Assembly (NCBI GenBank): GCA_965199975.1
Contig: OZ241340.1
Span: 1,736,001-1,800,000 of the forward strand
Origin: JASLDZ01 sp965199975
Lineage (GTDB): Bacteria; Pseudomonadota; Alphaproteobacteria; Caulobacterales; Caulobacteraceae
Direction of reading: 5' to 3'
Length of the DNA: 64,000 nucleotides
Position numbers and translations under genes: made by a program. Under the pieces are notes generated by a model that did no database searches, was not told the DNA's origin, and saw only the letters and a list, made by a program, of their open reading frames with translations. Numbering within the stretch: position 1 is the stretch's first letter; each line of letters begins with the position of its first letter. Positions 53,369-62,642 of this stretch are shown here, piece by piece.

Positions 53369-54384
53369 GCCAGCTGGCCCACCACAAAGGCCTCTTCGCC
53401 GGCGTTGAGGAGGGCGGCCAGCACGGGCGGCGCTTCGGCCGCGCCGACGATCAGCAGGAAGCCCAGGCCGCAGTTGAAGGTGCGCCGCATCTCGGCCTTC
53501 GCGATCGCGCCCTCGCGCGCCAGCCAGTCGAACACGGGCGGGGGGGCCCAGCTGTCCCAGTCGAAGCGCGCCTCCAGCCCCGACGCGATGGCGCGCGGCG
53601 GGTTCTCGATGAGGCCGCCGCCGGTGATGTGGGCGCCGCCCTTGACCAGCCCCGCCTTGATCAGCGGCAGGACGGAGCGGACGTAGATGCGCGTCGGCTC
53701 CAGCAGCGCCTGCGCCAGCGTCGCGCCCTGCGCGAAAGGCGCGGGCGCGTCCCAAGCCAGGCCCGTGCGCTCGACCACCTTGCGGATCAGCGAGTAGCCG
53801 TTGGAATGCGGCCCCGAGGAGCCCAGCCCGATCAGCAGGTCGCCCGCCCGCTGCGCGTCCAGTTTGGGCAGCACCCCCGAGCGCTCCACCGCGCCCAGGG
53901 AGAAGCCGGCGAGGTCGTAGTCGCCGGCGGCGTAGAGGCCCGGCATCTCCGCCGTCTCGCCGCCCACCAGCGCGCAGTTGGCGCGCTTGCAGCCCTCGGC
54001 GATGCCCGCAACGATGCGGCGCCCGGCCTCAACGTCGAGCTTGGAGGTGGCGTAGTAGTCGAGGAACAGCAGCGGCTCGGCGCCCTGGGCCAGGAGGTCG
54101 TTCACGCACATGGCCACCAGGTCGATCCCGATGCCGTCGTGAAGGCCCGTGTCGATGGCGATCTTCAGCTTGGTGCCCACCCCGTCTGTGGTGGCCACGA
54201 TCAGCGGGTCGGCGTAGCCCGCGGCCTTGAGGTCGAACAGCGCGCCGAACCCGCCCAGCGAGGGCGTCGAGCCCGGCCGGGCCGTGGCGCGCGCAAGTGG
54301 CTTGATGGCGGCGACCAGCGCCTCGCCCGCGTCGATGTCGACGCCGGCCTGCGCGTAGGTGAGCCCGTTTCCGGCGTCGGTCAT
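53365..54384 (-). CDS. purM: Phosphoribosylformylglycinamidine cyclo-ligase (AIR synthetase)
   Basis: 339 residues, purine step five: FGAM plus ATP to AIR. TYAQAGVDIDAG at the N-terminus, TTDGVGTKLKIA, VAMCVNDLLAQGAEPL, GGETAEMPG, GLGSSGPHSNGYSLIRKV and HITGGGLIENPPR are all AIR synthetase motifs. Divergent from rnd with 80 bases between. Leads purM-purN. Confidence 0.97.
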   Translation of the reverse strand: MTDAGNGLTYAQAGVDIDAGEALVAAIKPLARATARPGSTPSLGGFGALFDLKAAGYADPLIVATTDGVGTKLKIAIDTGLHDGIGIDLVAMCVNDLLAQGAEPLLFLDYYATSKLDVEAGRRIVAGIAEGCKRANCALVGGETAEMPGLYAAGDYDLAGFSLGAVERSGVLPKLDAQRAGDLLIGLGSSGPHSNGYSLIRKVVERTGLAWDAPAPFAQGATLAQALLEPTRIYVRSVLPLIKAGLVKGGAHITGGGLIENPPRAIASGLEARFDWDSWAPPPVFDWLAREGAIAKAEMRRTFNCGLGFLLIVGAAEAPPVLAALLNAGEEAFVVGQLA

Positions 54385-54464
54385 GGGCGGAGGCGGTCTC
54401 GCAGTGGGGGCGGGGAGGGCGCGACCCCTTGGCGGAGCCCACGCGGGCGGGGCATAGCTAGCCC

Positions 54465-55616
54465 ATGACGCCGATCACCGACAACGCCCGCCTGCGCGAG
54501 TTCTGCGAGGCGGTGCGCCACAGCCCCTTCATCTGCGTGGACACCGAGTTCATGCGCGAGACCACCTACTGGCCCAAGCTGTGCCTGATCCAGGCCGCCA
54601 GCATCGACGGCGCCGCGGTGATCGACCCCCTGGTCGACGACATCGACCTCGAGCCGTTCCTGGAGCTGATGCGCGACGAGAGCGTGACCAAGGTGTTTCA
54701 CGCCGCGCGCCAGGACGTGGAGATCTTCCACAAGCTGGGCGCCATGCCGCGCCCGCTGTTCGACACCCAGGTGGCCGCCATGGCCGCGGGCTTCGGCGAG
54801 CAGATCGCCTACGGCGACCTCATGCGCCAGATGCTGCGCGTGGAGATCGACAAGACCAGCCGCTTCACCGACTGGTCGCGCCGCCCTCTCTCAGGCGCCC
54901 AGCTCGACTACGCCGCCGCCGACGTCACCCACCTGGCCAAGGCCTACCCGCGCCTGGTGGAGCGGCTGGAGAAGAGCGGACGCCTGGCCTGGGTGGAGGA
55001 GGAAATGGCCAACCTCTCCGATCCCGCGGCCTACGACACCGACCCCGAAAAGGCCTGGCGCAGGCTCAAGCCGCGCAAGTTCGCGCCGCGCTACCTCGCC
55101 GCCTTCAAGGCCGCCGCGGCCTTCCGGGAGCGTGCCGCGCAGGATCGCGACGTGCCCCGCGGCCGCATCCTCAAGGACGAGGCGATGGACGAGCTCGCCT
55201 CCCAGCTGCCGACAAGCGTCGACGGGCTGAATGGCCTGCGCTCGGTGCCCAAGGGCTTCGGCGGCTCGCGCCTCGGCCCCGAGCTGATCGCGGCGCTGCG
55301 CGAGGCGCTGCGCGATCCGGAGGCCTACGCGCCGGCGATGGAGAAGCCCCCGCAGCCGCCGCAGAACGCGGGCGCGGTGGTCGAACTCCTCAAGGTGCTG
55401 CTCAAGGCGCGGGCGGAGGATGCGGGCGTCGCCTCCAAGCTGATCGCCACCGTCCCCGACCTGGAGAAGATCGCCGCCGACGACTCCGCGGCCGTCGGCG
55501 CCCTGCAGGGCTGGCGGCGCGAGGTGTTCGGCGCCGACGCCCTGCGCCTGAAGAAGGGCGAGCTGGCCCTGGTGCTGGACGGCTCGCGCGTGCGCGTGCG
55601 GGAGCTCGCCGCCTGA
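54465..55616 (+). CDS. rnd: Ribonuclease D
   Basis: 383 residues, 3'-5' exoribonuclease acting on tRNA precursors and stable RNA. DEDDy exonuclease: ExoI VDTEFMRE (Asp26, Glu28), ExoII KVFHAARQDVEIF, ExoIII QLDYAAADVTHL with Tyr and Asp. HRDC domain from about 205 (AAFKAAAAFRERAAQDRDVPRGRIL in part, DEAMDELASQLP). The stop overlaps the presumed CTG start of selU. Confidence 0.96.
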   Translation: MTPITDNARLREFCEAVRHSPFICVDTEFMRETTYWPKLCLIQAASIDGAAVIDPLVDDIDLEPFLELMRDESVTKVFHAARQDVEIFHKLGAMPRPLFDTQVAAMAAGFGEQIAYGDLMRQMLRVEIDKTSRFTDWSRRPLSGAQLDYAAADVTHLAKAYPRLVERLEKSGRLAWVEEEMANLSDPAAYDTDPEKAWRRLKPRKFAPRYLAAFKAAAAFRERAAQDRDVPRGRILKDEAMDELASQLPTSVDGLNGLRSVPKGFGGSRLGPELIAALREALRDPEAYAPAMEKPPQPPQNAGAVVELLKVLLKARAEDAGVASKLIATVPDLEKIAADDSAAVGALQGWRREVFGADALRLKKGELALVLDGSRVRVRELAA

Positions 55617-56725
55617 TCCGCACAGTCGACGACCTGAGCGCGGAGGTTCGCGCGGGCGTCGACACCGTGATCGACGTGCGCAGCCCGGCGGAATTCGCGC
55701 AGGACCACGCGCCGGGCGCGATCAACCTGCCCGTGCTCTCCGACGCCGAGCGCGCGCAGGTGGGCACGATCTACGTGCAGGACGACAGCTTCCGCGCCCG
55801 CAGGCTGGGCGGCGCGCTCGTGGCCCGCAACATCGCGGCCCACCTTGAGGGGCCGCTGGCGGGCAAGGGCGGCGGCTGGCGGCCGCTGGTCTACTGCTGG
55901 CGCGGCGGCCAGCGCTCCGCCGCCATCGCCGCGGTGCTCTCCCAGGTCGGCTGGCGCACCGCCCTGCTGCGCGGCGGCTACAAGACCTACCGCAAAGGCG
56001 TGGTGAAGGCGCTCTACGAGGGGCCGCCGCCCGCCAACGTGGTGCTGCTCGGCGGCCCCACCGGCGTCGGCAAGACCGATGTGCTGCACCGCCTCGCCGC
56101 GCAAGGCGTGCAGGTGCTCGACCTCGAGGGCTTGGCCCAGCACCGCGGCTCGCTCCTGGGCGCCCTGCCGGGCCGCCCTCAGCCCTCGCAGCGGCTGTTC
56201 GAAAGCCGCCTCGCCGCCGCGCTCGCGACGCTCGACCCGGCGCGCCCGGTGGTCGTCGAGGCCGAGTCGAGCCGCATCGGCGAGCTGACCCTGCCGCCCG
56301 CGGTCTGGAGCGCGATGACGAGGGCGCCGGTGATCCGGCTCGAGGCGTCGCCCGAGGTGCGCGCCGCCCGGCTCGCGGCGCTGTACGCGCAGGCGGCCCA
56401 CGACCCCGCCTTCCCCTCCGCCCTCGACCGCCTGCCGCGCCACTTCTCGCGCGCCGACAAGCTGCGCTGGCGCGACCTGCTGGCGGCGGGTGCTCTGCAG
56501 TCGCTCGCGCTGGAGCTGGTGCAGCGCCATTACGACCCGGCCTACGCGCGCTCCAGCGAGGCGCATGGGCGCGAGGTGCTGGGCGCGGCGTCGGTGGGGG
56601 AAGGGGAGGCGGCATTCGACCGCGCCGTTTTCCAGGTGGCGACGCTGGTCGCGCCTCGCCCCTCATCTCCGAGCTTCCCGGCGAAGGCCGGGACCCAGGA
56701 GTCATGCACGCAACCGTCAGGCTAG
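55613..56725 (+). CDS. selU: tRNA 2-selenouridine/geranyl-2-thiouridine synthase
   Basis: 370 residues. Rhodanese domain (VIDVRSPAEF near residue 20, active Cys at about 95 in YCWRGGQRSAA) and a P-loop domain (GGPTGVGKTD about 147-155), the MnmH/SelU architecture; modifies the wobble base of Lys/Glu/Gln tRNAs. No ATG, GTG or TTG fits before the rhodanese domain; CTG 55613 overlaps the rnd stop (CTGA) and has GGGAG 9 bases upstream, so I take CTG as the start. GTG 55667 is the nearest alternative but would remove the first ~18 residues. The last ~20 codons come from an inverted repeat, so the native end was probably earlier. No selD is visible. Confidence 0.88.
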   Translation: MIRTVDDLSAEVRAGVDTVIDVRSPAEFAQDHAPGAINLPVLSDAERAQVGTIYVQDDSFRARRLGGALVARNIAAHLEGPLAGKGGGWRPLVYCWRGGQRSAAIAAVLSQVGWRTALLRGGYKTYRKGVVKALYEGPPPANVVLLGGPTGVGKTDVLHRLAAQGVQVLDLEGLAQHRGSLLGALPGRPQPSQRLFESRLAAALATLDPARPVVVEAESSRIGELTLPPAVWSAMTRAPVIRLEASPEVRAARLAALYAQAAHDPAFPSALDRLPRHFSRADKLRWRDLLAAGALQSLALELVQRHYDPAYARSSEAHGREVLGAASVGEGEAAFDRAVFQVATLVAPRPSSPSFPAKAGTQESCTQPSG

Positions 56726-56794
56726 GCGGGGTTCACCGGTTCGGAGCTTTCGCACGCCACTCCTGGGTCCCGGCCTTCGCCGGGAAGCTCGGAG
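56667..56794. repeat. 36-bp perfect inverted repeat (REP-like) between selU and ppx
   Basis: Left arm 56667-56702, right arm 56759-56794, exact reverse complements of each other, with a 56-base loop. Each arm contains the small palindrome CCCGGCGAAGGCCGGG. The core TCCCGGC(CT)TCGCCGGGA type is familiar from dispersed repeats in Caulobacterales genomes. It sits between two converging genes and includes the selU stop in its loop. It could act as a terminator or mRNA stabiliser. Confidence 0.85.
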
Positions 56795-56810
56795 GGAAAC
56801 GCGCGGAACT

Positions 56811-58361
56811 TCACCCCAGCTCGGCTCGCACGCCAAGGGCGTCCGCCAGAGAGCCCAGGCGCTTGCGGGTCTGCTCGCCCAGGAGGAGGTCGGCGTGGGC
56901 GCCGCGGGGGCGCAGGGTCACGCGTTCCGACGTCGCCACAAGCTCGGCGTCGGCCAGGAGGGCGGGGCTGCGGCCCGAGACGTCGCAGCCGAGCCGCATG
57001 GCCGCGCCCAGCACCCGGGCGCGCTTCAGCTGGTCGGGGTCGAGCACGCGTTCCAGCAGCGGCCCGGTGCGCTCGGGCGAGGCCGAGGTGTAGCGGGCGA
57101 AGATCGCGGCGGCGAGGAAGGCGCGCTCGGGATGGGTCTGGCCGGCCACGGGCGCGCGCAGCACCTGCTCGAAAGCCAGGTCGGCGCGGTGGTCGGGGTG
57201 CAGGCGCGCGCCCACGTCGGCCAGCCGGCAGGCGGCGGCGAGGAGCGACCGACCGCGCCCGGGCGCGAACACCGCCGGCAGGCTGAGCCACAGCGGCGTC
57301 AGCCATGCCTCCAGCGCCGGGCCGAGCGCCCCGTCCATGCCCTGGCGCGCGCCGAGCGATTGGCAGCCGGCGATCAGCGGGTCGGCGTGGCGCACCTCGG
57401 GCGTCATGGCCTCCAGCAGGAGCCCCTCGCGCACGCCGTAGGCGGAGATGCGCACCCGCTCCACGCCCAGCGACTCGACCAGGGCGTCGAGCACCACGGC
57501 GGCGTGCGGCAGGGTCTCGGCTCGCTTCTTGGAGACGCCCTCGAGCTTGTCCAGCGCGGCCTTCGACTGGCGCGCCACGATCCGCGCCGTCTCCAGGATC
57601 GCCGTGGCGGGGGCGGCGTATTCGTGCACCACCTCGAGCGGGTAGCCGACCCGGCGCATATGCAGCAGCGCCAGGTTGCGCCAGGCGCCGCCGACGGCGT
57701 GGAACTCGGAGGTGCGGAACCGCGGTGCGCAGGCCTTGAGGTGCGTCATCGCCTCGCGCCGCACCGCGTCGGCGTCGAAGCCGCGCCTGGCCGAGGCGAC
57801 GGCGAAGGGGCCGAGGGGCAGGGTCACGCCCTCGCCGGGACCATCCTCCCCCAGGTGCACCAGCTCGAGCGAGGAACCGCCGAGGTCGCCCACCACCCCC
57901 TGCGCGTCCGGCTGGCCCGCGCTGACGCCCAGCGCCGAGTAGTGCGCCTCCTCCGCCCCGGAGAGTACGCGCACCGCAAAGCCCGCTTCCGCCGCCACGC
58001 GGGTGACGAAATCCTGGCCGTCGGCCGCCTCGCGCACGGCGGCGGTGGCCACCGCGAAGACGGCGCGCACGCCCGCGCCTTCGACCAGCGCGCGGAAGCG
58101 GCGCAGCGCCGACAGGGCCTTCGTGACGCCCGTGGGCGACAGGCGCCCGGTTGTGGCCACCCCTTCGCCCAGGCCCGCCAGCACCTTCTCGTTGTAGCTG
58201 GTCCACACCGCCCGGCCCTCCAGCCGGTAGGTGACCAGGCGCACGGAGTTGGAGCCGATGTCGACCACCGCCGCGTCGGACGCGCCCTCGCCCAGGCGGA
58301 GGTCATCGGGTGCGCGCGGCGGCGCGGCCGGTCCGTGCCGCAACAGCTTGGCCAGGCTCAC
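56811..58361 (-). CDS. ppx: Exopolyphosphatase
   Basis: 516 residues, ASKHA-fold Ppx/GppA family. Releases phosphate from polyphosphate ends. Phosphate-1 VDIGSNSVRLV (33-43), TAAVREA with the catalytic Glu, GDLGGSSLELV, and the C-terminal HD-type region (HPERAFLA) rather than the short GppA form. GTG 58361 overlaps the ppk stop (GTGA). Coupled expression of ppk and ppx is classical, balancing synthesis and breakdown. Confidence 0.95.
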   Translation of the reverse strand: MSLAKLLRHGPAAPPRAPDDLRLGEGASDAAVVDIGSNSVRLVTYRLEGRAVWTSYNEKVLAGLGEGVATTGRLSPTGVTKALSALRRFRALVEGAGVRAVFAVATAAVREAADGQDFVTRVAAEAGFAVRVLSGAEEAHYSALGVSAGQPDAQGVVGDLGGSSLELVHLGEDGPGEGVTLPLGPFAVASARRGFDADAVRREAMTHLKACAPRFRTSEFHAVGGAWRNLALLHMRRVGYPLEVVHEYAAPATAILETARIVARQSKAALDKLEGVSKKRAETLPHAAVVLDALVESLGVERVRISAYGVREGLLLEAMTPEVRHADPLIAGCQSLGARQGMDGALGPALEAWLTPLWLSLPAVFAPGRGRSLLAAACRLADVGARLHPDHRADLAFEQVLRAPVAGQTHPERAFLAAAIFARYTSASPERTGPLLERVLDPDQLKRARVLGAAMRLGCDVSGRSPALLADAELVATSERVTLRPRGAHADLLLGEQTRKRLGSLADALGVRAELG

Positions 58362-60679
58362 CCGGCGGCCTCCGCGGCCGCGCGACGGCGCCGCTCCAGC
58401 GCGCGCGGCAGGGTCTTGGCGCGGCCGCGGCCGGAGAGGCTGGGGTTGGTCATGAAGTAGTCATGCGCCGAGAAGGGCTTGCGCGTCCCCTGATGAGGCG
58501 TGCGCACGTACTCGCCGTCCGGAAGCAGCTGCCAGCTTTGCGCCACGTCGTTCAGGTTGGCGACCATGATCTGGCCCAGCACCTGCTGGTGGACGGTGGG
58601 ATTGTCCACCGGCACGAGACTCTCGATGCGGCGGTCCAGGTTGCGCGGCATCCAGTCCGCCGAGGAGATGAACACGCGCGCCTGCGCCCCCGGCATGGAG
58701 CCGCCGTTCGCGAAGGCGACAATGCGCGCGTGCTCCAGGAAGCGCCCGACGATGGAGGTGACCTTGATGTTCTCGCTCAAACCCTTCAGCCCCGGCCGCA
58801 GGCAGCAGATGCCGCGCACCACCAGCTCCACCTTCACCCCCGCCTGGCTGGCGGCGTAGAGGGCGTCGATCATCTCGGGATCGACCAGGGAGTTGAGCTT
58901 GACCCAGATGGCGGCGGGGCGGCCTGCGCGCGCGGCGTCGGCCTCGCAGTCGATCAGGCGCAGCAGGCGCGGCTTCAGGCTCACCGGCGAGTAGGCCAGC
59001 TTCTCCATGTCCTCCGGCTTGGCGTAGCCGGTGATGAAGTTGAACAGCTTGGAGGCGTCGCGCCCCATGGCCGGGTCGCAGGTGAACAGGCTGAGGTCGG
59101 TGTACACCTTGGCCGTCTGCGGGTGGTAGTTGCCGGTGCCGAAGTGGCAGTAGGTGGTCAGGTGCTCGCCCTCGCGGCGCACAACCACGCTGAGCTTGGC
59201 GTGGGTCTTGTACTCCACGAAGCCGAAGACGACGTGGACGCCCGCCCGCTCCAGGTCGCGCGCCCACTTCAGGTTGGCCGCCTCGTCGAAGCGCGCCTTG
59301 ATCTCGACGAGGGCGGTGACGTTCTTGCCGCGGTCGGCCGCATCGATCAGCGCCGCCACGATTGGGCTGTTCTCGCTGGTCCGGTACAACGTCTGCTTGA
59401 TGGCGATGACGTTGGGGTCGGCGGCGGCCTGGCGCAGGAACTGCACCACCACGTCGAAGCTCTCGAAGGGGTGGTGGACCAGGATGTCCTTCTCGGTGAT
59501 GGCCGCGAAGGCGTCGCCGCCGTGCTCGCGCACGCGCTCGGGGAAGCGCGGCTCGTAGGGCTTGAACTTGAACTCGGCCCGTGTGCCCACGATCAGCTCG
59601 GCCAGCTGGGAGAGGCCCAGCATGCCCTGCGTCATCACCACGTCGCGGTGCTCCACATGCAGGTTGCGCAGGATGAACTCGCGTAGCTCGCCCGGCATGC
59701 CCTCGTCGATGGTCACGCGCACCACGCTGCCGCGGCGGCGCTGCTTCAGCATCAGCTCGAACTCGCGAACGAGGTCCTCCGCCTCCTCCTCCACCTCCAC
59801 GTCGCTGTCGCGCAGGATGCGGAACACGCCGCGGCACTCCACGTCGCAGTCGGGGAACAGCTTCTCCAGGAAGAGGCCGACGAGGTCCTCCATCCCCAGC
59901 ACCCGGCGCATGCGCGAGGGCGGCGCGGTCGGATCGGGCGGCAGCGTCCAGAAGCGGCGCATCTGGTTGGGGATGGGAACGAGCGCGTAGAACTCCTTGC
60001 CGTCGCTGCGGCGCCTGAGCTTCAGCGCCAGCGAGAAGGCCAGGTTGGGCAGGAAGGGGAAGGGGTGCGCCGGGTCGATGGCCAAGGGCGTCAGCACCGG
60101 GAACAGCTCGGCCTGAAAGATGGGCTCCAGCCGGTCCAGCTCGCCCACGGTGACGCTCTTGGGGTCCACCACTTCCACGCCCGCCTTGACGATCTCGTGG
60201 CGCAGCGCCTTCCAGCGCCGCTGCTGGTAGCGCATCAGCTCGCCCGCCGACGCGGAGACCGCGGCCAGCTGCTCCTCCGGCGTGAGACCGTCCTGGCTCA
60301 TCACCCGCACGCCCTCGCGCACCTGCCCCTTCAGGCCGGCGACGCGCACCATGTAGAACTCGTCCAGGTTCGAGGCGGAGATCGAGACGAAGCGCAGCCG
60401 CTCCATCACCGGATGGCGGGCGTTCTCGCTCTCCTCCAACACCCGCTTGTTGAAGGCGAGCCACGAAAGCTCGCGGTTGAAGAACCGGTCGGGGGAGGCG
60501 GCCAGCTCCGCGTCCCAGGTCAGGCCGGGGCCGGGCGTGAGCGGCGGGGACGGATCGGGCTCGTCCTCCTCCAGCGACGGGCCGATGGGCGAGGCGACCC
60601 GCTCCGCGGCGTCCTCGGCGCGGGCGAGGTCCAGCACGACTTCGCCCAGGGGCCGCGTGGCGGCGTCTTCGGGGGTCAT
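58358..60679 (-). CDS. ppk1: Polyphosphate kinase 1
   Basis: 773 residues. Synthesises polyphosphate from ATP through a phospho-histidine. N domain ASPDRFFNRELSWLAFN, then FVSISASNLDEFYMVR; the catalytic lane has KTHAK and the autophosphorylated His in YCHFGTGNYHPQTA; a late RVFISSADWMPRNLDRRIE follows. An extra N-terminal ~50 residues are low-complexity and precede the conserved domain. ATG 60679. First gene of the ppk-ppx pair; hdaA and an amidohydrolase lie upstream on the same strand. Confidence 0.97.
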   Translation of the reverse strand: MTPEDAATRPLGEVVLDLARAEDAAERVASPIGPSLEEDEPDPSPPLTPGPGLTWDAELAASPDRFFNRELSWLAFNKRVLEESENARHPVMERLRFVSISASNLDEFYMVRVAGLKGQVREGVRVMSQDGLTPEEQLAAVSASAGELMRYQQRRWKALRHEIVKAGVEVVDPKSVTVGELDRLEPIFQAELFPVLTPLAIDPAHPFPFLPNLAFSLALKLRRRSDGKEFYALVPIPNQMRRFWTLPPDPTAPPSRMRRVLGMEDLVGLFLEKLFPDCDVECRGVFRILRDSDVEVEEEAEDLVREFELMLKQRRRGSVVRVTIDEGMPGELREFILRNLHVEHRDVVMTQGMLGLSQLAELIVGTRAEFKFKPYEPRFPERVREHGGDAFAAITEKDILVHHPFESFDVVVQFLRQAAADPNVIAIKQTLYRTSENSPIVAALIDAADRGKNVTALVEIKARFDEAANLKWARDLERAGVHVVFGFVEYKTHAKLSVVVRREGEHLTTYCHFGTGNYHPQTAKVYTDLSLFTCDPAMGRDASKLFNFITGYAKPEDMEKLAYSPVSLKPRLLRLIDCEADAARAGRPAAIWVKLNSLVDPEMIDALYAASQAGVKVELVVRGICCLRPGLKGLSENIKVTSIVGRFLEHARIVAFANGGSMPGAQARVFISSADWMPRNLDRRIESLVPVDNPTVHQQVLGQIMVANLNDVAQSWQLLPDGEYVRTPHQGTRKPFSAHDYFMTNPSLSGRGRAKTLPRALERRRRAAAEAAG

Positions 60680-60710
60680 GGTGCGAGCATCGCCCGCCTC
60701 GCGCGCGGCT

Positions 60711-61691
60711 TCAACCGAGGGCGTGTGACAGTCGCTCCCAATTGTCGTGGGCGAACTTCGCCTTGGAGGCGGCGTCCAGCGGCGCCTCTTCAAGAAAGCG
60801 GCGCGCCGCGCCGCCGGGGCGGTGCTGGTAGGGAAAGTCGGTCGAGAACAGCAGTCGGTCGGGACCGACGATGTCCACGCATCGCTTCAGATAGGTATCG
60901 CTGAACATGCCGCTGGCGGTGACATAGAGATTGAGGCGTGCACAGTCGGCGAACGGCCGCTGCAACTCGGCCACCCGGTCGAACACCGCGAGCCGTTCGA
61001 GGTAGAACAGCACCACCTCGCCCCAGTGTCCGAGGATGACCTGCAGCCCCGGATGGCGGTCGAACACGCCGGCCGCGACGAGGCGCACGAACTCTAGCCC
61101 CGCCTCGTAGTGCCAGCCGAGGCCGAAGGCGGACAGTGCGAGGTCGACCTTGTCGCCCAGGCCGCTGTAGCTGGCCGCGCGCACCGCTGGCGGAGCCACC
61201 TGTGGGTGGATGAACAGCGGAGCGCCGAGCTCGGCGGCGCAGGCCAGCATCGGCGCGAAGTCGAGGTGATCGAGATGCTTGTCGCGCGTGCGGCCACACA
61301 ACAGCGCGCCTTTCAGCCCCAGCTCGCGCACCGCCCGTTCCAGCTCGCGCGCAGATTCGTCGGGCGCGGGCGTGGGCAAGGCGGCGAAACCCTGGAAGCG
61401 ATCGGGCCGTCGCGCCACCGCCTCGGCGATGAGGTCGTTGGTGCGCCGAGCCACCCCGATACTGCGCACCGGCTCCAGATTATGCAGGCCGGGCGTGGTG
61501 AGGGAGAGCACCTGCACGTCGACGCCCGCCTCGTCCATCAAGGCGATGCGGCCTTCGCCGAGGTCGCGCAGGCGCGCGCCGATCTCGCCGTCGTCGAGGG
61601 CGGAGGTGGGATCGGCGGGCGGCGGCGCGGCCGCCCAGGCCGCCTTCACCTCGGGCGTCAGCATGTGCTCCTCGACGGCGATGAGCTTCAT
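60711..61691 (-). CDS. Amidohydrolase-family (ACMSD-like) decarboxylase/hydrolase
   Basis: 326 residues, metal-dependent TIM-barrel of the amidohydrolase-2 (ACMSD/LigW-like) group. The N-terminal EEH (7-9), FIHPQVAPP (His), LGHWGEVV and FSTDFPYQ (metal/catalytic Asp) mark the metal site. Such enzymes decarboxylate aromatic acids or hydrolyse lactones; substrate unknown. Longer upstream frames add an Ala/Arg-rich leader without homology, so ATG 61691 is used. It stands between ppk and hdaA on the same strand, 31 bases from the ppk start. Confidence 0.88.
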   Translation of the reverse strand: MKLIAVEEHMLTPEVKAAWAAAPPPADPTSALDDGEIGARLRDLGEGRIALMDEAGVDVQVLSLTTPGLHNLEPVRSIGVARRTNDLIAEAVARRPDRFQGFAALPTPAPDESARELERAVRELGLKGALLCGRTRDKHLDHLDFAPMLACAAELGAPLFIHPQVAPPAVRAASYSGLGDKVDLALSAFGLGWHYEAGLEFVRLVAAGVFDRHPGLQVILGHWGEVVLFYLERLAVFDRVAELQRPFADCARLNLYVTASGMFSDTYLKRCVDIVGPDRLLFSTDFPYQHRPGGAARRFLEEAPLDAASKAKFAHDNWERLSHALG

Positions 61692-61762
61692 CAAGCGCCT
61701 CCGGGCGGCAGGCCCAGCGGCGACAGCGCCGGCTTGCGCCATCCGTTCCCCCCGCCCGCGCG

Positions 61763-62422
61763 TCAGGCGCCGGCGTCTTCGCCCAGCACCTCGCGCGCCA
61801 AGCCGCGGCCCACGGGGCGGCCGGTGGCGTGGCCGGCGTCGTCCAGCCGGCGCACCACCTCGCGGGCGGCGGCGGCTGAGCGCTCGATGCGGCGCACGAG
61901 GTAGGCCGTCAGTTCGGGGGAGGGGGCCACGCCCCGGTTCCGGAAGAACAGCGTGAGGAGGCCCGCCAGCGCCGCCTCATCGGGCGCCGTCAGCTCGGCC
62001 ACGGGTAGCGCGTTGAGGCGCGAGCGCAGGTCGGGCAGTCGCGCGGGCCAGGCTGCGGGAGGCTCATGCCCGGTGAGCAGCAGCGCACACCCCGGCTGGG
62101 CCGCCCGGTTGATCAGCGCGAAGAGGAGCGCGTCGGAGGCGCCGGGCGCGTCCGCCGCGTCGACCAGCACGGCGCCCGGTTCCTCCAGCGCGCCGACAAG
62201 CGCGGCGTCCGCGCCGAGCTCCCGCGCCGCGCGCGCCTGGGCCCAGGCTCGCGCGAGGTGCGTCTTGCCCGACCCCGCCGGCCCGACCAACGCCAGCGCG
62301 CCCGCCGTGTGGCCATCCACCCGCGCCACCGCCTCGACGTCGGCGTCACTCACGACGAAGTCCTCGCGCCGGTGGCGTGGTGCGGTTTCAAGACCGAGGT
62401 GCAGCTGGGCGGAAATGGCCAA
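61763..62422 (-). CDS. hdaA: HdaA, DnaA-related replication regulator
   Basis: 219 residues from TTG 62422. AISAQLHLGLE is the N-terminal clamp-binding (beta-sliding clamp) box typical of Hda/HdaA (QLxLxL). An AAA+ module follows: Walker A GPAGSGKTHLA, Walker B in VLVDAAD, and the sensor region; a C-terminal LVRRIERSAAAAREVVRRLD. Stimulates DnaA-ATP hydrolysis to stop re-initiation. The start is doubtful: ATG 62467 gives 15 extra residues. In Caulobacter hdaA is also near ppk/purM genes, which supports the identity. Confidence 0.88.
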   Translation of the reverse strand: MAISAQLHLGLETAPRHRREDFVVSDADVEAVARVDGHTAGALALVGPAGSGKTHLARAWAQARAARELGADAALVGALEEPGAVLVDAADAPGASDALLFALINRAAQPGCALLLTGHEPPAAWPARLPDLRSRLNALPVAELTAPDEAALAGLLTLFFRNRGVAPSPELTAYLVRRIERSAAAAREVVRRLDDAGHATGRPVGRGLAREVLGEDAGA

Positions 62423-62642
62423 CGGTATGGGCGCCGAAATCGCCGCGCAGCCGTGCGGCGGTGCCATTCTAGAAACCGCCGCCCGAGACGCCAATGCGCG
62501 GGCGTCTGCGTCGATCGCACCCTCGCTGTTTCACGCCGAGAGCCGGCTTGACGACAGCGCCCCTGGCCAACCCGCCACCACATCGGCGGTTAGCAACAAC
62601 GATGGCGCCTGACCGCTGGTGCTCGCTTGCAGCCCGTCGTCT

